From UBA1557 sp041675185 (GTDB lineage: Bacteria > Patescibacteriota > Patescibacteriia > Magasanikbacterales > UBA922): a DNA stretch of 34,456 bases. How positions within the stretch are numbered: the stretch's first letter is position 1; each line of letters opens with the position of its first letter. The notes below the pieces were generated by a model. The model was not told where the DNA came from. It did no database searches and saw only the letters and a program-made list of their open reading frames with translations. Made by a program: the position numbers and the translations under genes. This document shows positions 22,507 through 30,003 of the stretch, in pieces. The stretch covers positions 1 to 34,456 of the forward strand of contig JBAYUH010000010.1 in the NCBI GenBank assembly GCA_041675185.1, given 5' to 3'.

Positions 22507-23538
22507 ATGAAGAAATTAGTTTTTTTAGTTTTACTTATTTGCATAGGTATTGGTGCTTGGTTTTTGTATTCAGAAATTTTTACTGAACAAGCTCAATATA
22601 CTGACAAAGTTACTTTCCAAATTATCAAAGGTGAAACTGTTTCACAAGTTGCTGATAAACTTGAAAAAGAACATATTATTCGCAATGCTTGGCTTTTCAA
22701 AAAATATTTATCTTTTGAAAAATTGGATAAAGAAATTCGCGAAGGACAATTTGAAGTTAGTTCTCCAATTACCTTGAAACGTGTGATAGATAGTTTATCT
22801 CGTCCGACCCAAGCTGAGCTGACTATTACAATTTTACCAGGATGGGATTTGCGTGATATAGCTGATTATTTTGAAAAAAATGGTGTGGTTAGTAGTACAG
22901 ATTTTTTGGCAGTAGTAGGGCAATCTGCTTATAATTACAAAACAGCTCGTGAAATTTCTCCTGTTGTAGAAGGTAATTGGAAAGTAATAACAGACAAACC
23001 AAACTTTGTAAGTTATGACGGTTATCTTGCACCAGATACTTATAGGATTTTCAAAAATGCTAGTGTCAAAGATATTGTTGAAAAATTGATTACCCAAAGA
23101 GAAAGTCAATTTACTGATCAAATGTACAAAGATATTGAAAAATCTGGTCATAGTGTTTTTGAGATTTTGACCATGGCAAGTATTTTGGAAAGAGAAGTAC
23201 GTGATACTAAAGATAGAAAATTAGTTTCAGATTTATTCTGGCGACGTTATGATCAAAATTGGGCTTTGCAAGCTGACTCTACTGTACATTATGCTGTTGG
23301 TAAAAAAGGTAATGTTTTTACTACTGCGCAAGATAGAGATTCACTTTCACCTTGGAATACTTATAGATATCCGGGTCTTCCTATTGGACCAATTTCTACC
23401 CCAAGTCTGGATTCTATTATGGCTGCTATTTATCCAGAAACAAATGATTATTGGTATTTTTTGACAGATAAAGATGGTGTGGTAAGATATGGTAAAAGTT
23501 TGGATGAACACAATGTGAATCGTAATAAATATTTATAA
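22507..23538 (+). CDS. mltG: Endolytic murein transglycosylase MltG (YceG-like)
   Basis: Start set at ATG 22507 (343 residues), just before the membrane helix; the 14 upstream codons lie inside a palindromic repeat. MKKLVFLVLLICIGIGAWFL is the anchor helix. A LysM-like region follows (VTFQIIKGETVSQVADKLEK), then the YceG domain with ILPGWDLRDIADYF, DGYLAPDTYRI, the catalytic-Glu region MASILEREV (223-231), WALQADSTVHYAVG, SPWNTYRYPGLPIGPISTPSLDSIMAA and the closing VRYGKSLDEHNVNRNKYL. It cuts nascent peptidoglycan glycan chains, setting their length, at the outer face of the membrane. Its presence shows that the organism handles a peptidoglycan wall. Confidence 0.95.
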   Translation: MKKLVFLVLLICIGIGAWFLYSEIFTEQAQYTDKVTFQIIKGETVSQVADKLEKEHIIRNAWLFKKYLSFEKLDKEIREGQFEVSSPITLKRVIDSLSRPTQAELTITILPGWDLRDIADYFEKNGVVSSTDFLAVVGQSAYNYKTAREISPVVEGNWKVITDKPNFVSYDGYLAPDTYRIFKNASVKDIVEKLITQRESQFTDQMYKDIEKSGHSVFEILTMASILEREVRDTKDRKLVSDLFWRRYDQNWALQADSTVHYAVGKKGNVFTTAQDRDSLSPWNTYRYPGLPIGPISTPSLDSIMAAIYPETNDYWYFLTDKDGVVRYGKSLDEHNVNRNKYL

Positions 23539-23554
23539 AATTAATAAATTAATT

Positions 23555-23622
23555 ACATTCGAATTACGAATCCTTTAGAATATTCGAATTCGTAAATTCG
23601 TAAGAGTTCGTAATTCGAATGT
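23555..23622. repeat. Perfect 16-bp inverted repeat between mltG and malic enzyme
   Basis: ACATTCGAATTACGAA (23555-23570) and TTCGTAATTCGAATGT (23607-23622). The loop also carries ATTCGAATTCGTAAATTCG, so smaller variants of the motif are nested inside. There is no T-run, so it looks like a palindromic repeat element rather than a terminator. Confidence 0.8.
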
Positions 23623-23636
23623 ATAATAAGTAAAAT

Positions 23637-24773
23637 ATGTCAGACGCTTTAGAATATCACAAAAATCTCAAAGGAAAAATTGAAATTATTTCTCGAGCAA
23701 AAATTACTACTCGTGAAGAACTTAGTTTAGCCTACACACCTGGTGTAGCTGAACCTTGCAAAGAAATAGCGAAGGATGTTTCAAAAGTTTATGAATATAC
23801 TAGAAAAGGAAATTTAGTTGCAGTAGTTTCTGATGGAAGTGCAGTGTTGGGATTGGGAAATATCGGACCTGAAGCAGGATTACCTGTGATGGAAGGAAAA
23901 AGTGTGTTGTTCAAAGAATTTGGTGGAGTGGATGCATTTCCGATTATGCTCAATACTCAGGATGTTGACGAGATTGTAGAAACAGTTGTGAGAATTTCAC
24001 CGGGGTTTGGAGGAATTAATCTTGAAGATATTTCTGCACCTCGATGTTTTGAAGTTGAGCGAAAATTGATTGAGAGACTTCAGATTCCTGTATTTCATGA
24101 TGACCAACATGGTACTGCAATTGTAGTTTTGGCAGGACTTATAAATGCGTTTAAAGTTGTTGGGAAAAAAATTGAGACTGCAAAAATAGTGATCAATGGT
24201 GCAGGAGCTGCAGGGATTTCAATTGCAAAATTACTTTTGGCAGCAGGAGCACGCTCAATTATTCTCGTTGATTCCACAGGAACTATTTATGAAGGACGTG
24301 AAGATTTGAATGATGAGAAAATTGAAATGGCAAAAGTTACGAATAAAGAAAAAATTAAAGGAAAACTATTTGAGGCAATTGTTGGTTCAGATGTTTTTGT
24401 TGGAGTTAGTAAAGCTGGAGTGTTGAGTACTGAAATGGTTCGGACTATGGCAAAAGATGCGATTGTGTGTGCGATGGCAAATCCAACTCCAGAAATAATG
24501 CCAGATGAAGCGAAGGCTGGTGGAGCTAGAATTGTCGCGACTGGCAGAAGTGATTTTCCAAATCAAATCAATAATGTGCTTGCATTTCCTGGAATTTTTC
24601 GTGGACTTCTTGATGCACGAATCCGAACTGTTACAATTGATATGAAACTTGCTGCAGCACGAGCAATTGCGTCGTGTGTGGAGAATCCGACTGAAGATAA
24701 AATTGTTCCAGATGTGTTTGATAAGCGTGTGGCAGAACGAGTTGCGGAAGCTGTAAAATCTGCTAGTATTTAA
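23637..24773 (+). CDS. NAD(P)-dependent malic enzyme (short form)
   Basis: 378 residues. Malic N-domain: LAYTPGVAEPCKEIA with the catalytic-loop Tyr, AVVSDGSAVLGLGNIGPEAG, LPVMEGKSVLFKEFGGVDAFPI, then GFGGINLEDISAPRCFEVE (metal ligands Glu-Asp) and PVFHDDQHGTAIV. The NAD-binding domain starts at VINGAGAAGISIAKLLL. It converts malate to pyruvate, CO2 and NAD(P)H. It is the short form without a phosphotransacetylase-like extension. Codon choice (GCA, GGA, CGA) differs from neighbours that favour GCT, GGT and CGT, suggesting later acquisition. It is the only central-carbon enzyme in the window. A TATAAT sits in the right arm of the upstream palindrome. No Shine-Dalgarno. Confidence 0.95.
   Translation: MSDALEYHKNLKGKIEIISRAKITTREELSLAYTPGVAEPCKEIAKDVSKVYEYTRKGNLVAVVSDGSAVLGLGNIGPEAGLPVMEGKSVLFKEFGGVDAFPIMLNTQDVDEIVETVVRISPGFGGINLEDISAPRCFEVERKLIERLQIPVFHDDQHGTAIVVLAGLINAFKVVGKKIETAKIVINGAGAAGISIAKLLLAAGARSIILVDSTGTIYEGREDLNDEKIEMAKVTNKEKIKGKLFEAIVGSDVFVGVSKAGVLSTEMVRTMAKDAIVCAMANPTPEIMPDEAKAGGARIVATGRSDFPNQINNVLAFPGIFRGLLDARIRTVTIDMKLAAARAIASCVENPTEDKIVPDVFDKRVAERVAEAVKSASI
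24742..24769 (+). promoter_or_regulatory. Possible promoter for the 24828 small gene, inside the malic enzyme 3' end
   Basis: TTGCGG (24742-24747), a 16-base spacer and TAGTAT (24764-24769). A leader structure follows at once: AACTAA (24772-24777) can pair with TTAGTT (24806-24811) around an inner CTGC/GCAG stem. Weak by sequence alone. Confidence 0.35.
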
Positions 24774-24827
24774 CTAAGACTTGCTGCATGGCAGGAGCGA
24801 TCATGTTAGTTTTCAAGGAGGCGCTTG

Positions 24828-25046
24828 ATGAAAAAGTTTTTTTCATGGCTCAGTCGATGGTACTTCGGTCCAACCTCTGAAGAAGAACACGAAATTTGGA
24901 GGAAGCATAGACTCAAGATTTCGCGTGAATTCGATGAGGCACTGAAGCGTGATCCAGAGTCTCGGCGTCGGCTCGAGAGGTTTTTCAACATGGAAAGCTA
25001 TAGAGCTTTTGGTCGCAAGGTCTGGTATCATCGTGCCAGGCGTTGA
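24828..25046 (+). CDS. Small highly charged protein, unknown function (SD-led small gene)
   Basis: 72 residues from ATG 24828, six bases after a perfect AGGAGG (24816-24821). The frame could begin one codon earlier at TTG, but ATG is better placed. MKKFFSWLSRWYFGPTSEEE is an aromatic, amphipathic N-terminus. The rest is Arg/Lys/Glu-rich and helical (HEIWRKHRLKISREFDEAL; DPESRRRLERFF) and ends KVWYHRARR. No cysteines and no known motif. Base use is GC-richer than neighbours (CTC, CGG, TCG and GAG codons). It is inserted between malic enzyme and the metalloprotein gene, with a terminator beginning three bases after the stop. It might bind membrane or nucleic acid, but nothing in the sequence proves that. 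Confidence 0.8.
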   Translation: MKKFFSWLSRWYFGPTSEEEHEIWRKHRLKISREFDEALKRDPESRRRLERFFNMESYRAFGRKVWYHRARR

Positions 25047-25048
25047 TG

Positions 25049-25082
25049 AAAGGGGGTATGCATGAAAATTGCTACCCCTTTT
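25049..25082 (+). terminator. Hairpin terminator of the 24828 gene
   Basis: AAAGGGGGTATGCA (25049-25062) pairs with TGCTACCCCTTT (25070-25081), two single-base bulges, followed by TCCCCC rather than a long T-run. It is strong by stem, weaker by tail. Confidence 0.65.
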
Positions 25083-25099
25083 CCCCCTATATATTTATT

Positions 25100-25624
25100 A
25101 TGGATTATAATTTACGTAGACTATCTCGTTCAAAACGAATTACTTTATCTGTAAATTCCAAAGGAAAAGTACAGGTAACTGCACCAAAATATGTTCCAAA
25201 ATTATTGATTACTCAGTTTGTAAAATCTAGACAAGAGTGGATTGATGGAGTGTTGGAAAAAATGAAAACAACAAAGAAACCAGAATTTTCTGGTCCACAA
25301 TACTCGTACCATACAAATAAAGCTCGTGCGAAGAAAATAATTGTGGAGCGAGTAAAATATTTTGCGAAGTTGTATGGTTTTTCGTTCAAACGTATTTCAA
25401 TTAAAAATACATCAACTAGATGGGGTAGTTGTTCTACCAAAGAAAATTTGAATTTCAATTATAAGCTTATTTTTTTGTCTGAAGATTTATTGGATTGTGT
25501 AGTTGTTCATGAGCTTTGTCATTTGCGACATCATAATCATTCATCAAAATTTTGGAAAGAAGTTTCCTTGATTCTACCAGATTATCGAGTACGGGAACGG
25601 GAGTTGAAAAAGATTCATCTGTAG
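25100..25624 (+). CDS. YgjP-like (DUF45/M48-type) metallopeptidase-family protein
   Basis: Start set at ATG 25100 (174 residues). The frame is open to 25043, but that stretch is the upstream terminator hairpin, and MDYNLRRLSRSKRITLSV is a typical family start. The DUF45/WLM core is clear: TRWGSCSTKENLNFNYKLIF (106-125), then VVVHELCHLRHHNHSSKFWKEV, with zinc ligands H137 and H141 of HELCH and a third His at 147. YgjP-type proteins are annotated as predicted metal-dependent hydrolases; substrates are uncertain. The final codons lie 16 bases before queA. No Shine-Dalgarno. Some codons (GCG, CGA) resemble those of the malic enzyme gene. Confidence 0.9.
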   Translation: MDYNLRRLSRSKRITLSVNSKGKVQVTAPKYVPKLLITQFVKSRQEWIDGVLEKMKTTKKPEFSGPQYSYHTNKARAKKIIVERVKYFAKLYGFSFKRISIKNTSTRWGSCSTKENLNFNYKLIFLSEDLLDCVVVHELCHLRHHNHSSKFWKEVSLILPDYRVRERELKKIHL

Positions 25625-25640
25625 AGTACAATAATAACCT

Positions 25641-26798
25641 ATGCATACCTCTGACTTTGATTACAATTTGCCAGAAGAACGGATTGCCCAAAAACCAGTG
25701 GAGCCTCGTGATAGTTCCAAGCTTTTTTTGGTTGATAGAAAAAATAAAAAAGTTGACCATAAACATTTTTTTGATATTGTTGATTATTTTCAAGCTGGCG
25801 ATTTGCTTGTTTGGAATAATTCCAAAGTTTTCAAAGCTAGACTTTTTGGTAGATTAGAAGTTAGTGACAATGATATAGACCGAGATGGTATACCAGATAA
25901 AGCTTTGTTGAACCAAAAAGAAGTGGAAATATTTCTCGTTCGTCCGATGGAAAATATTGGTGTTTGGAAAATATTGGCCAAACCTGGTAAAAGAGTTAAA
26001 CCTGGTATGAACGTGAGATTTGCGCCAGATTTTTATTGTACTGTAGTATTCAAAGAACCAGAAGGAACAATTCTAGTACAGTTTGAAGAAAGTGACAAAG
26101 AAGTCATGAAAAAAGCTAATAAGTATGGTCATATTCCAGTGCCACCTTATGTCAAAGACGAACCTGATCAAATAGAAATTTATCAAACAGTATATTCAAA
26201 AAAAGAAGGATCGGTGGCTGCACCAACTGCTGGTTTTCATTTTACTGAAAATTTAATAGAAAAATTAAAAGCCAAAGGTGTAGAGTTTGCTGAAGTTACT
26301 CTTCATGTGGGACTGGGAACTTTTTTGCCCGTGAAATCTGAACGTGTAGAAGATCATACCATGCATAGTGAATGGATAGAAATTTCAGAAGAAACTGCCA
26401 ACAAAATTAACCAAGCAAAAAAAGAAAATCGAAGAGTTGTAGCTGTGGGCACGACGACTGTGCGCACGCTTGAAGGTGTTGTTATTGAGGGGAATGGGGA
26501 ACAACCATCCTATCTGGCGGGCAAGCGAGGAATGGGGAATGAATTTATTCGTCCGTTTACAGGTAATATAAATATTTTTATCAAGCCTGGATTTGAATTC
26601 AAGATTGTGGATGCGATGATTACAAATTTTCATTTACCAAAATCCACTTTGTTGATATTGGTAAGCGCTTTTGTGGGTAATAGACTTGCCGGCCGAAGCC
26701 CTAGTGAAGGACGGGAATTTACTTTGCAATGTTACAAAGAAGCTGTAGAAAAAAAATATCGATTTTATAGTTTTGGTGATGCGATGTTTATATATTAG
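25641..26798 (+). CDS. queA: tRNA preQ1(34) S-adenosylmethionine ribosyltransferase-isomerase QueA
   Basis: 385 residues. Family blocks are DFDYNLPEERIAQKPVEPRDSSKLF at the start, then GDLLVWNNSKVFKARLFG, GHIPVPPYV, KKEGSVAAPTAGFHFTE, EVTLHVGLGTFLPV, HSEWIEIS, VAVGTTTVRTLE, NFHLPKSTLLILVSAF and RFYSFGDAM. It transfers the ribosyl part of SAM to preQ1 in tRNA, the step after Tgt in queuosine synthesis. It is longer than usual because of three local insertions: about 72-92 (with DNDIDRDGIPD, an acidic calcium-loop-like string), about 283-300 (GNGEQPSYLAGKRGMGN) and about 346-359 (GNRLAGRSPSEGRE). The latter two are GC-richer than the rest. All lie between conserved blocks, so activity is probably kept. 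tgt lies nearby on the other strand. Confidence 0.96.
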   Translation: MHTSDFDYNLPEERIAQKPVEPRDSSKLFLVDRKNKKVDHKHFFDIVDYFQAGDLLVWNNSKVFKARLFGRLEVSDNDIDRDGIPDKALLNQKEVEIFLVRPMENIGVWKILAKPGKRVKPGMNVRFAPDFYCTVVFKEPEGTILVQFEESDKEVMKKANKYGHIPVPPYVKDEPDQIEIYQTVYSKKEGSVAAPTAGFHFTENLIEKLKAKGVEFAEVTLHVGLGTFLPVKSERVEDHTMHSEWIEISEETANKINQAKKENRRVVAVGTTTVRTLEGVVIEGNGEQPSYLAGKRGMGNEFIRPFTGNINIFIKPGFEFKIVDAMITNFHLPKSTLLILVSAFVGNRLAGRSPSEGREFTLQCYKEAVEKKYRFYSFGDAMFIY

Positions 26799-26816
26799 TC
26801 GAAAGTCATTTAAAAC

Positions 26817-26887
26817 AAAAACCACCCGAAATCCTCCCACAAGATGTTCCAATTTTTTAGAATATCTTGTGGTAGCGGGTGGTTTTT
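26817..26887. terminator. Large bidirectional hairpin terminator between queA and the 26936-27094 gene
   Basis: Outer stem AAAAACCACCCG (26817-26828) with CGGGTGGTTTTT (26876-26887), 12 bp. Inner stem CCACAAGAT (26837-26845) with ATCTTGTGG (26864-26872), 9 bp. T-runs are present on both strands, so it can end queA and the minus-strand small gene. Confidence 0.9.
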
Positions 26888-26935
26888 GATTGTCTTTTTG
26901 TCCCTCCGCTTCCCACTTCTCACTTCATTCGCGTC

Positions 26936-27094
26936 TTATTTGAATCCACCGAGTGGATTATGTTTGCCAAAGGTCTTGGCGAACAAGAATGCCCCGATTT
27001 TCAGGGCTAGAGTGGGTTTGGTGGTTTGCAGTTTCATTCGGTAAGTCGAGGGGAAGAAGGGGGTGGCGGGAATATGACGGACTGTCATTGTCAT
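26936..27094 (-). CDS. 52-residue protein, unknown function (SD-led small gene)
   Basis: Found by reading the minus strand. ATG 27094 follows AAGGA (27109-27105) by ten bases. Alternative in-frame ATGs are at 27088 and 27037, the last giving 33 residues. The product begins MTMTVRHIPATPFFPSTYR, continues with KLQTTKPTLALKIGAFLFAKTFGK and ends HNPLGGFK; it is basic, with one amphipathic or short hydrophobic stretch. A promoter (TTGACA 27189-27184, 17-base spacer, TAGACT 27166-27161), a leader hairpin (27146-27121) and the terminator at 26887-26817 frame it. Codons are GC-rich (CCC, ACC, CTG, CGG-type), unlike rlmH beside it. It matches no family I know. The overlapping plus-strand frame at 26844-27044 starts inside the terminator and is less likely. 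Confidence 0.55.
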   Translation of the reverse strand: MTMTVRHIPATPFFPSTYRMKLQTTKPTLALKIGAFLFAKTFGKHNPLGGFK

Positions 27095-27120
27095 TGTGAC
27101 GATTTCCTTCAAGAGAACTT

Positions 27121-27146
27121 AAAACGCATACACTCGTATACGTTTT
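27121..27146 (-). promoter_or_regulatory. Leader hairpin of the 26936-27094 gene (or rlmH terminator)
   Basis: AAAACGCATA and TATACGTTTT pair over nine of ten positions around a six-base loop. It lies between the TTGACA-TAGACT promoter and the small gene's ribosome site. As it is about 56 bases past the rlmH stop, it could also end rlmH transcription. Confidence 0.5.
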
Positions 27147-27160
27147 TTAGAGACCGTGAT

Positions 27161-27189
27161 AGTCTACTTGGTTTTTTTAGTTTTGTCAA
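27161..27189 (-). promoter_or_regulatory. Sigma70-type promoter of the 26936-27094 small gene
   Basis: On the minus strand, TTGACA (27189-27184), a 17-base spacer and TAGACT (27166-27161), just past the rlmH stop codon. Confidence 0.55.
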
Positions 27190-27201
27190 GATGAATACTT
27201 G

Positions 27202-27666
27202 CTAGTAATGATATTTCCTATTTTTACTAATCATAAAACCTCGATAAATTTGTTCTAGTAATATTACTCTTATCATCTGGTGAGTGAAGGTGAGTTTGGA
27301 AAAAGACCAAACTTCTTTGGTAATATTTTTTATTGATTCATGCAGACCAAGCGGTCCTCCGATGATTATTGTCAAATTGCCAGATTGCCACATTGTTATT
27401 TTTTGTGAAAATTCTTCTGAACTAAATTGTTTGCCGTCTTTGTCGAGGATTATCAAATGACTATCTTTTGGTATAGCTTTCAAGATTTTTTCAGCTTCTT
27501 TTTGTTTGATAATTTCATGATTACTTTTGTCATCAAATTTTTCTTCTTTGAGCTCTATAATATTTATTTTAGCAAAAATTTGAAGACGTTTCAAATATTC
27601 TTTTTCAGCGTTAGACCAGTATTCTTCTTTGAGTTTGCCTAATGTTAAAATGTTAATATGTAACAT
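27202..27666 (-). CDS. rlmH: 23S rRNA (pseudouridine1915-N3)-methyltransferase RlmH
   Basis: 154 residues from ATG 27666; eight upstream codons are open but lie in AT-rich spacer, and MLHINILTLGKLKEEYW is the normal start. SPOUT-family features are LIILDKDGKQFSSEEFS (71-87), the SAM-binding knot IIIGGPLGLHES (100-111) and the C-terminal signature FTHQMIRVILLEQIYRGFMISKNRKYHY, which normally ends in a similar YRA...YH. It methylates the pseudouridine at 23S position 1915 in mature ribosomes. Length equals the family norm. It is transcribed with tgt in the same direction, tgt upstream, with a repeat-rich 146-base gap between them. No Shine-Dalgarno. Confidence 0.95.
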   Translation of the reverse strand: MLHINILTLGKLKEEYWSNAEKEYLKRLQIFAKINIIELKEEKFDDKSNHEIIKQKEAEKILKAIPKDSHLIILDKDGKQFSSEEFSQKITMWQSGNLTIIIGGPLGLHESIKNITKEVWSFSKLTFTHQMIRVILLEQIYRGFMISKNRKYHY

Positions 27667-27812
27667 ATTTATTGAAATTACAAATGTCAAAGCTAAAATT
27701 TCAAATCAATGACAAATTATTAAATGATAAATTTTTGGTATTAATTTTTTGGATTTGATTTGTCATTTGGATTTTGTAATTTGAAATTTGTTTGTTATTT
27801 GTATTTTGTAAC
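27667..27812. repeat. AT-rich inverted-repeat spacer with dispersed repeat copy 3
   Basis: Between rlmH and tgt. ATTTGGATTTTGTAATTTGAAATTT (27765-27789) matches 17537-17561. Inverted arms CAAATCAATGACAAAT near 27704 and GATTTGATTTGTCATTT near 27752 face each other. No gene seen. Confidence 0.65.
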
Positions 27813-28982
27813 TTATTTTCCTAATATATCTTTCTTTAGCTCAACGAACCTATCTTCCTTGATAGCTTTTCTAATTTTGCGCATCAATTCCAAAAAGAAA
27901 TAAAGATTATGAATAGTTGCTAGGCGAAGTCCTAGTATTTCTTCAGCTTTGAAAAGGTGATGAAGATAAGCACGAGAATGATTTTGACAAGTAAAACAGC
28001 CACATTTGTCGTCAATAGATTTGTTATCAGTTTTGAATTCAGAATTTTTGATATTGATATACATTTTTGAGTTTATTTCTTTGTGTACAAATAATCTACC
28101 ATTGCGAGCTACACGAGTCGGGGCAACACAATCAAACATATCTATACCACGCTCTACGACTTCAAATAGATCGCTAGGATTGAAGCCTACGCCCATTGTA
28201 TAATGTGGTTTGTTTTCTGGAATAATATCACTTATCCAATCTAAAATATTTTTGGTTGCTTCCATATTGTAGCCAATAGATTCTCCGCCAATAGCAATAC
28301 CATCGAAATCTAATGAAGAAATAATTTTGGCAGATTCTTTTCTCAAGTCTTCATGATTAGCACCTTGGATAATTCCAAACAAAAATTGTTGGTAGCCATG
28401 GTACGTGGTATTTTTTTTGTGTTCAGATATACAACGCTTGGCCCATTCGTGCGTACGTTTCATAGCTTTCTTAGTATAGTCAATATTAGCGTCATCAGGT
28501 GTACATTCGTCAAAAGCCATAATAATATCAGCACCAATTTTGTGTTGGATATTGATAGCTTCTTCTGGAGTGAAACGGTGTATTGAGCCATCAAGATGAG
28601 ATCTGAAAGTAACGCCATCATCATCAATACTCACTAGCTTTTCATTGCTTGTAGCATCTTTGGCTTCTTTTTGTAAACCAAGTGAAAATACTTGGAAGCC
28701 ACCACTATCAGTAAGAATAGGTTTGTTCCAATTCATGAATTTGTGCAAACCTCCGAATTTGGCAATCAAATTTTCTGTTGGACGTAAGTGTAGATGATAA
28801 GTATTACTCAAAATAATCTGAGCACCAATATTGTTCAGATCTTCTTTGTCCAAAGTTTTGACTGTAGCTTGTGTACCGACTGGCATGAAATCTGGAGTTT
28901 CAATTATACCGTGGTCAGTCTTAAGTAAGCCTGTTCTGGCTTTGGAATTTTTGTCTTTGTGAGTGATTTCAAAAAAATTCAT
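27813..28982 (-). CDS. tgt: tRNA-guanine transglycosylase Tgt
   Basis: 389 residues. D92 lies in TDSGGFQVFSL (substrate recognition), GGESIGYNM (232-240) binds the base, and nucleophile D284 is in MFDCVAPTRVARNG. The zinc site is C327, C329, C332 and H358 (CGCFTC...ATIHN), all present. It swaps guanine-34 for preQ1 in GU(N) tRNAs, the first tRNA step of queuosine synthesis; queA carries out the next. The preQ1-making genes are not in the window, so the cell may salvage or make it elsewhere. The start ATG has no Shine-Dalgarno. The gene points away from the 29178 gene with a 195-base spacer between them. Confidence 0.97.
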   Translation of the reverse strand: MNFFEITHKDKNSKARTGLLKTDHGIIETPDFMPVGTQATVKTLDKEDLNNIGAQIILSNTYHLHLRPTENLIAKFGGLHKFMNWNKPILTDSGGFQVFSLGLQKEAKDATSNEKLVSIDDDGVTFRSHLDGSIHRFTPEEAINIQHKIGADIIMAFDECTPDDANIDYTKKAMKRTHEWAKRCISEHKKNTTYHGYQQFLFGIIQGANHEDLRKESAKIISSLDFDGIAIGGESIGYNMEATKNILDWISDIIPENKPHYTMGVGFNPSDLFEVVERGIDMFDCVAPTRVARNGRLFVHKEINSKMYINIKNSEFKTDNKSIDDKCGCFTCQNHSRAYLHHLFKAEEILGLRLATIHNLYFFLELMRKIRKAIKEDRFVELKKDILGK

Positions 28983-29177
28983 ATAGAATTGTTATGATAA
29001 AAAGTTTTTTTAGTTTTCAATATTTTATCTTTCAAATTTTACTTTTATTTAAGAAAGATACCTCATGTATTCTCATTTCAGTATAACAAACACCTATTTT
29101 GCTTATCTTAGCCTATTTTGAAAGAAAAATCAAGATGTGATAGTATTAGGTAGATTATTATTTTTAATTTTTATAAT

Positions 29178-30002
29178 ATGCCAGAAAGAGAATTGAGTTT
29201 GGAAGAGAGAGGTTATGTAAAAATGGGTGGATCTGGGGATGTGTATATACACGGGGGTTTGATTGGTAAACATATAAAAGGTTTTGGAAAAGTTGATATT
29301 TTTAATGAAGATTTAAGAGTAGCTTTGGAAACAGGTTTGATTGACAGAGATGGAAAGGAAATTGTCCAAAAAGAACAAAAAAATAAAGTTGTTGTCGATG
29401 TACCAGAAAAAAAAGGTTTTAAAAAAGAACCTGGAATTGATAGGTCAAACGCAGGAAATAAACCTGGAAGTCGCGGTGTTAACTCAAGTTTTGTAAGTTG
29501 GTTGGAAAATGGATCTGGTAAACATAATATTGAGATAGAAAAAGGTTTGACACAAAATACTATTAATCTATTGTGGGATATTTTGTTAGAAGAGACTTCA
29601 GATTTTTTTGAAAGTGATTTAGATTTTTCTAAAAAATTAGAAATTTTAGAACAAGAAAATTTGATTTCAAAAAATGATGATGGTGATTATGAAATTTCAG
29701 AACAAACTAGAAGAAAATTAGATTATCTTAAAAAAATAAAACAAACTAAACTGAGTTTGAGACACAAAATAAGTGTAGAAGATAGACAAGAAATAACTAA
29801 ACCTCTTCAGCGTATTGAAGAAGCTTTGAAAGGTATGAAAAAGGTCAATTCATACATTATAGAAAATGGTGTTGATGATTTATTTGAAGTAAAATTAATT
29901 TTACAAGATGGTTCTAATATTTCAAAAAATATTGAGGTGAAAGAAAATACAACATCAAAAGACGTAAGAAAAATATTTTTAAAATTATTAAAAAATAGCT
30001 AA
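29178..30002 (+). CDS. Hypothetical protein, co-directional with the PcrA-like helicase
   Basis: 274 residues, soluble, no signal or membrane helix. An N-terminal patch of about 50 residues (LEERGYVKMGGSGDVYIHGGLIGKHIKGFGKVDIF) is glycine-rich and strand-like. A charged low-complexity linker follows (EKKGFKKEPGIDRSNAG). Residues about 105-200 are mostly helical and acidic. The last 60 residues (VDDLFEVKLILQDGSNISKNIEVKENTTSKDVRKIFLKLLK) look like a small alpha/beta fold. I recognise no family. The stop is one base before the helicase ATG, so the two are almost certainly co-translated, which suggests a link to DNA repair or to helicase loading. Confidence 0.7.
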   Translation: MPERELSLEERGYVKMGGSGDVYIHGGLIGKHIKGFGKVDIFNEDLRVALETGLIDRDGKEIVQKEQKNKVVVDVPEKKGFKKEPGIDRSNAGNKPGSRGVNSSFVSWLENGSGKHNIEIEKGLTQNTINLLWDILLEETSDFFESDLDFSKKLEILEQENLISKNDDGDYEISEQTRRKLDYLKKIKQTKLSLRHKISVEDRQEITKPLQRIEEALKGMKKVNSYIIENGVDDLFEVKLILQDGSNISKNIEVKENTTSKDVRKIFLKLLKNS

Positions 30003-30003
30003 C

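Noticed and set aside
25043..25099. 19-codon extension of the YgjP-like gene
   Set aside because: It coincides with the terminator hairpin of the upstream small gene.
26844..27044. Plus-strand 66-codon frame
   Set aside because: It starts inside the queA terminator hairpin and is hydrophobic without a ribosome site. The opposite strand has a promoter, SD sequence and terminator.
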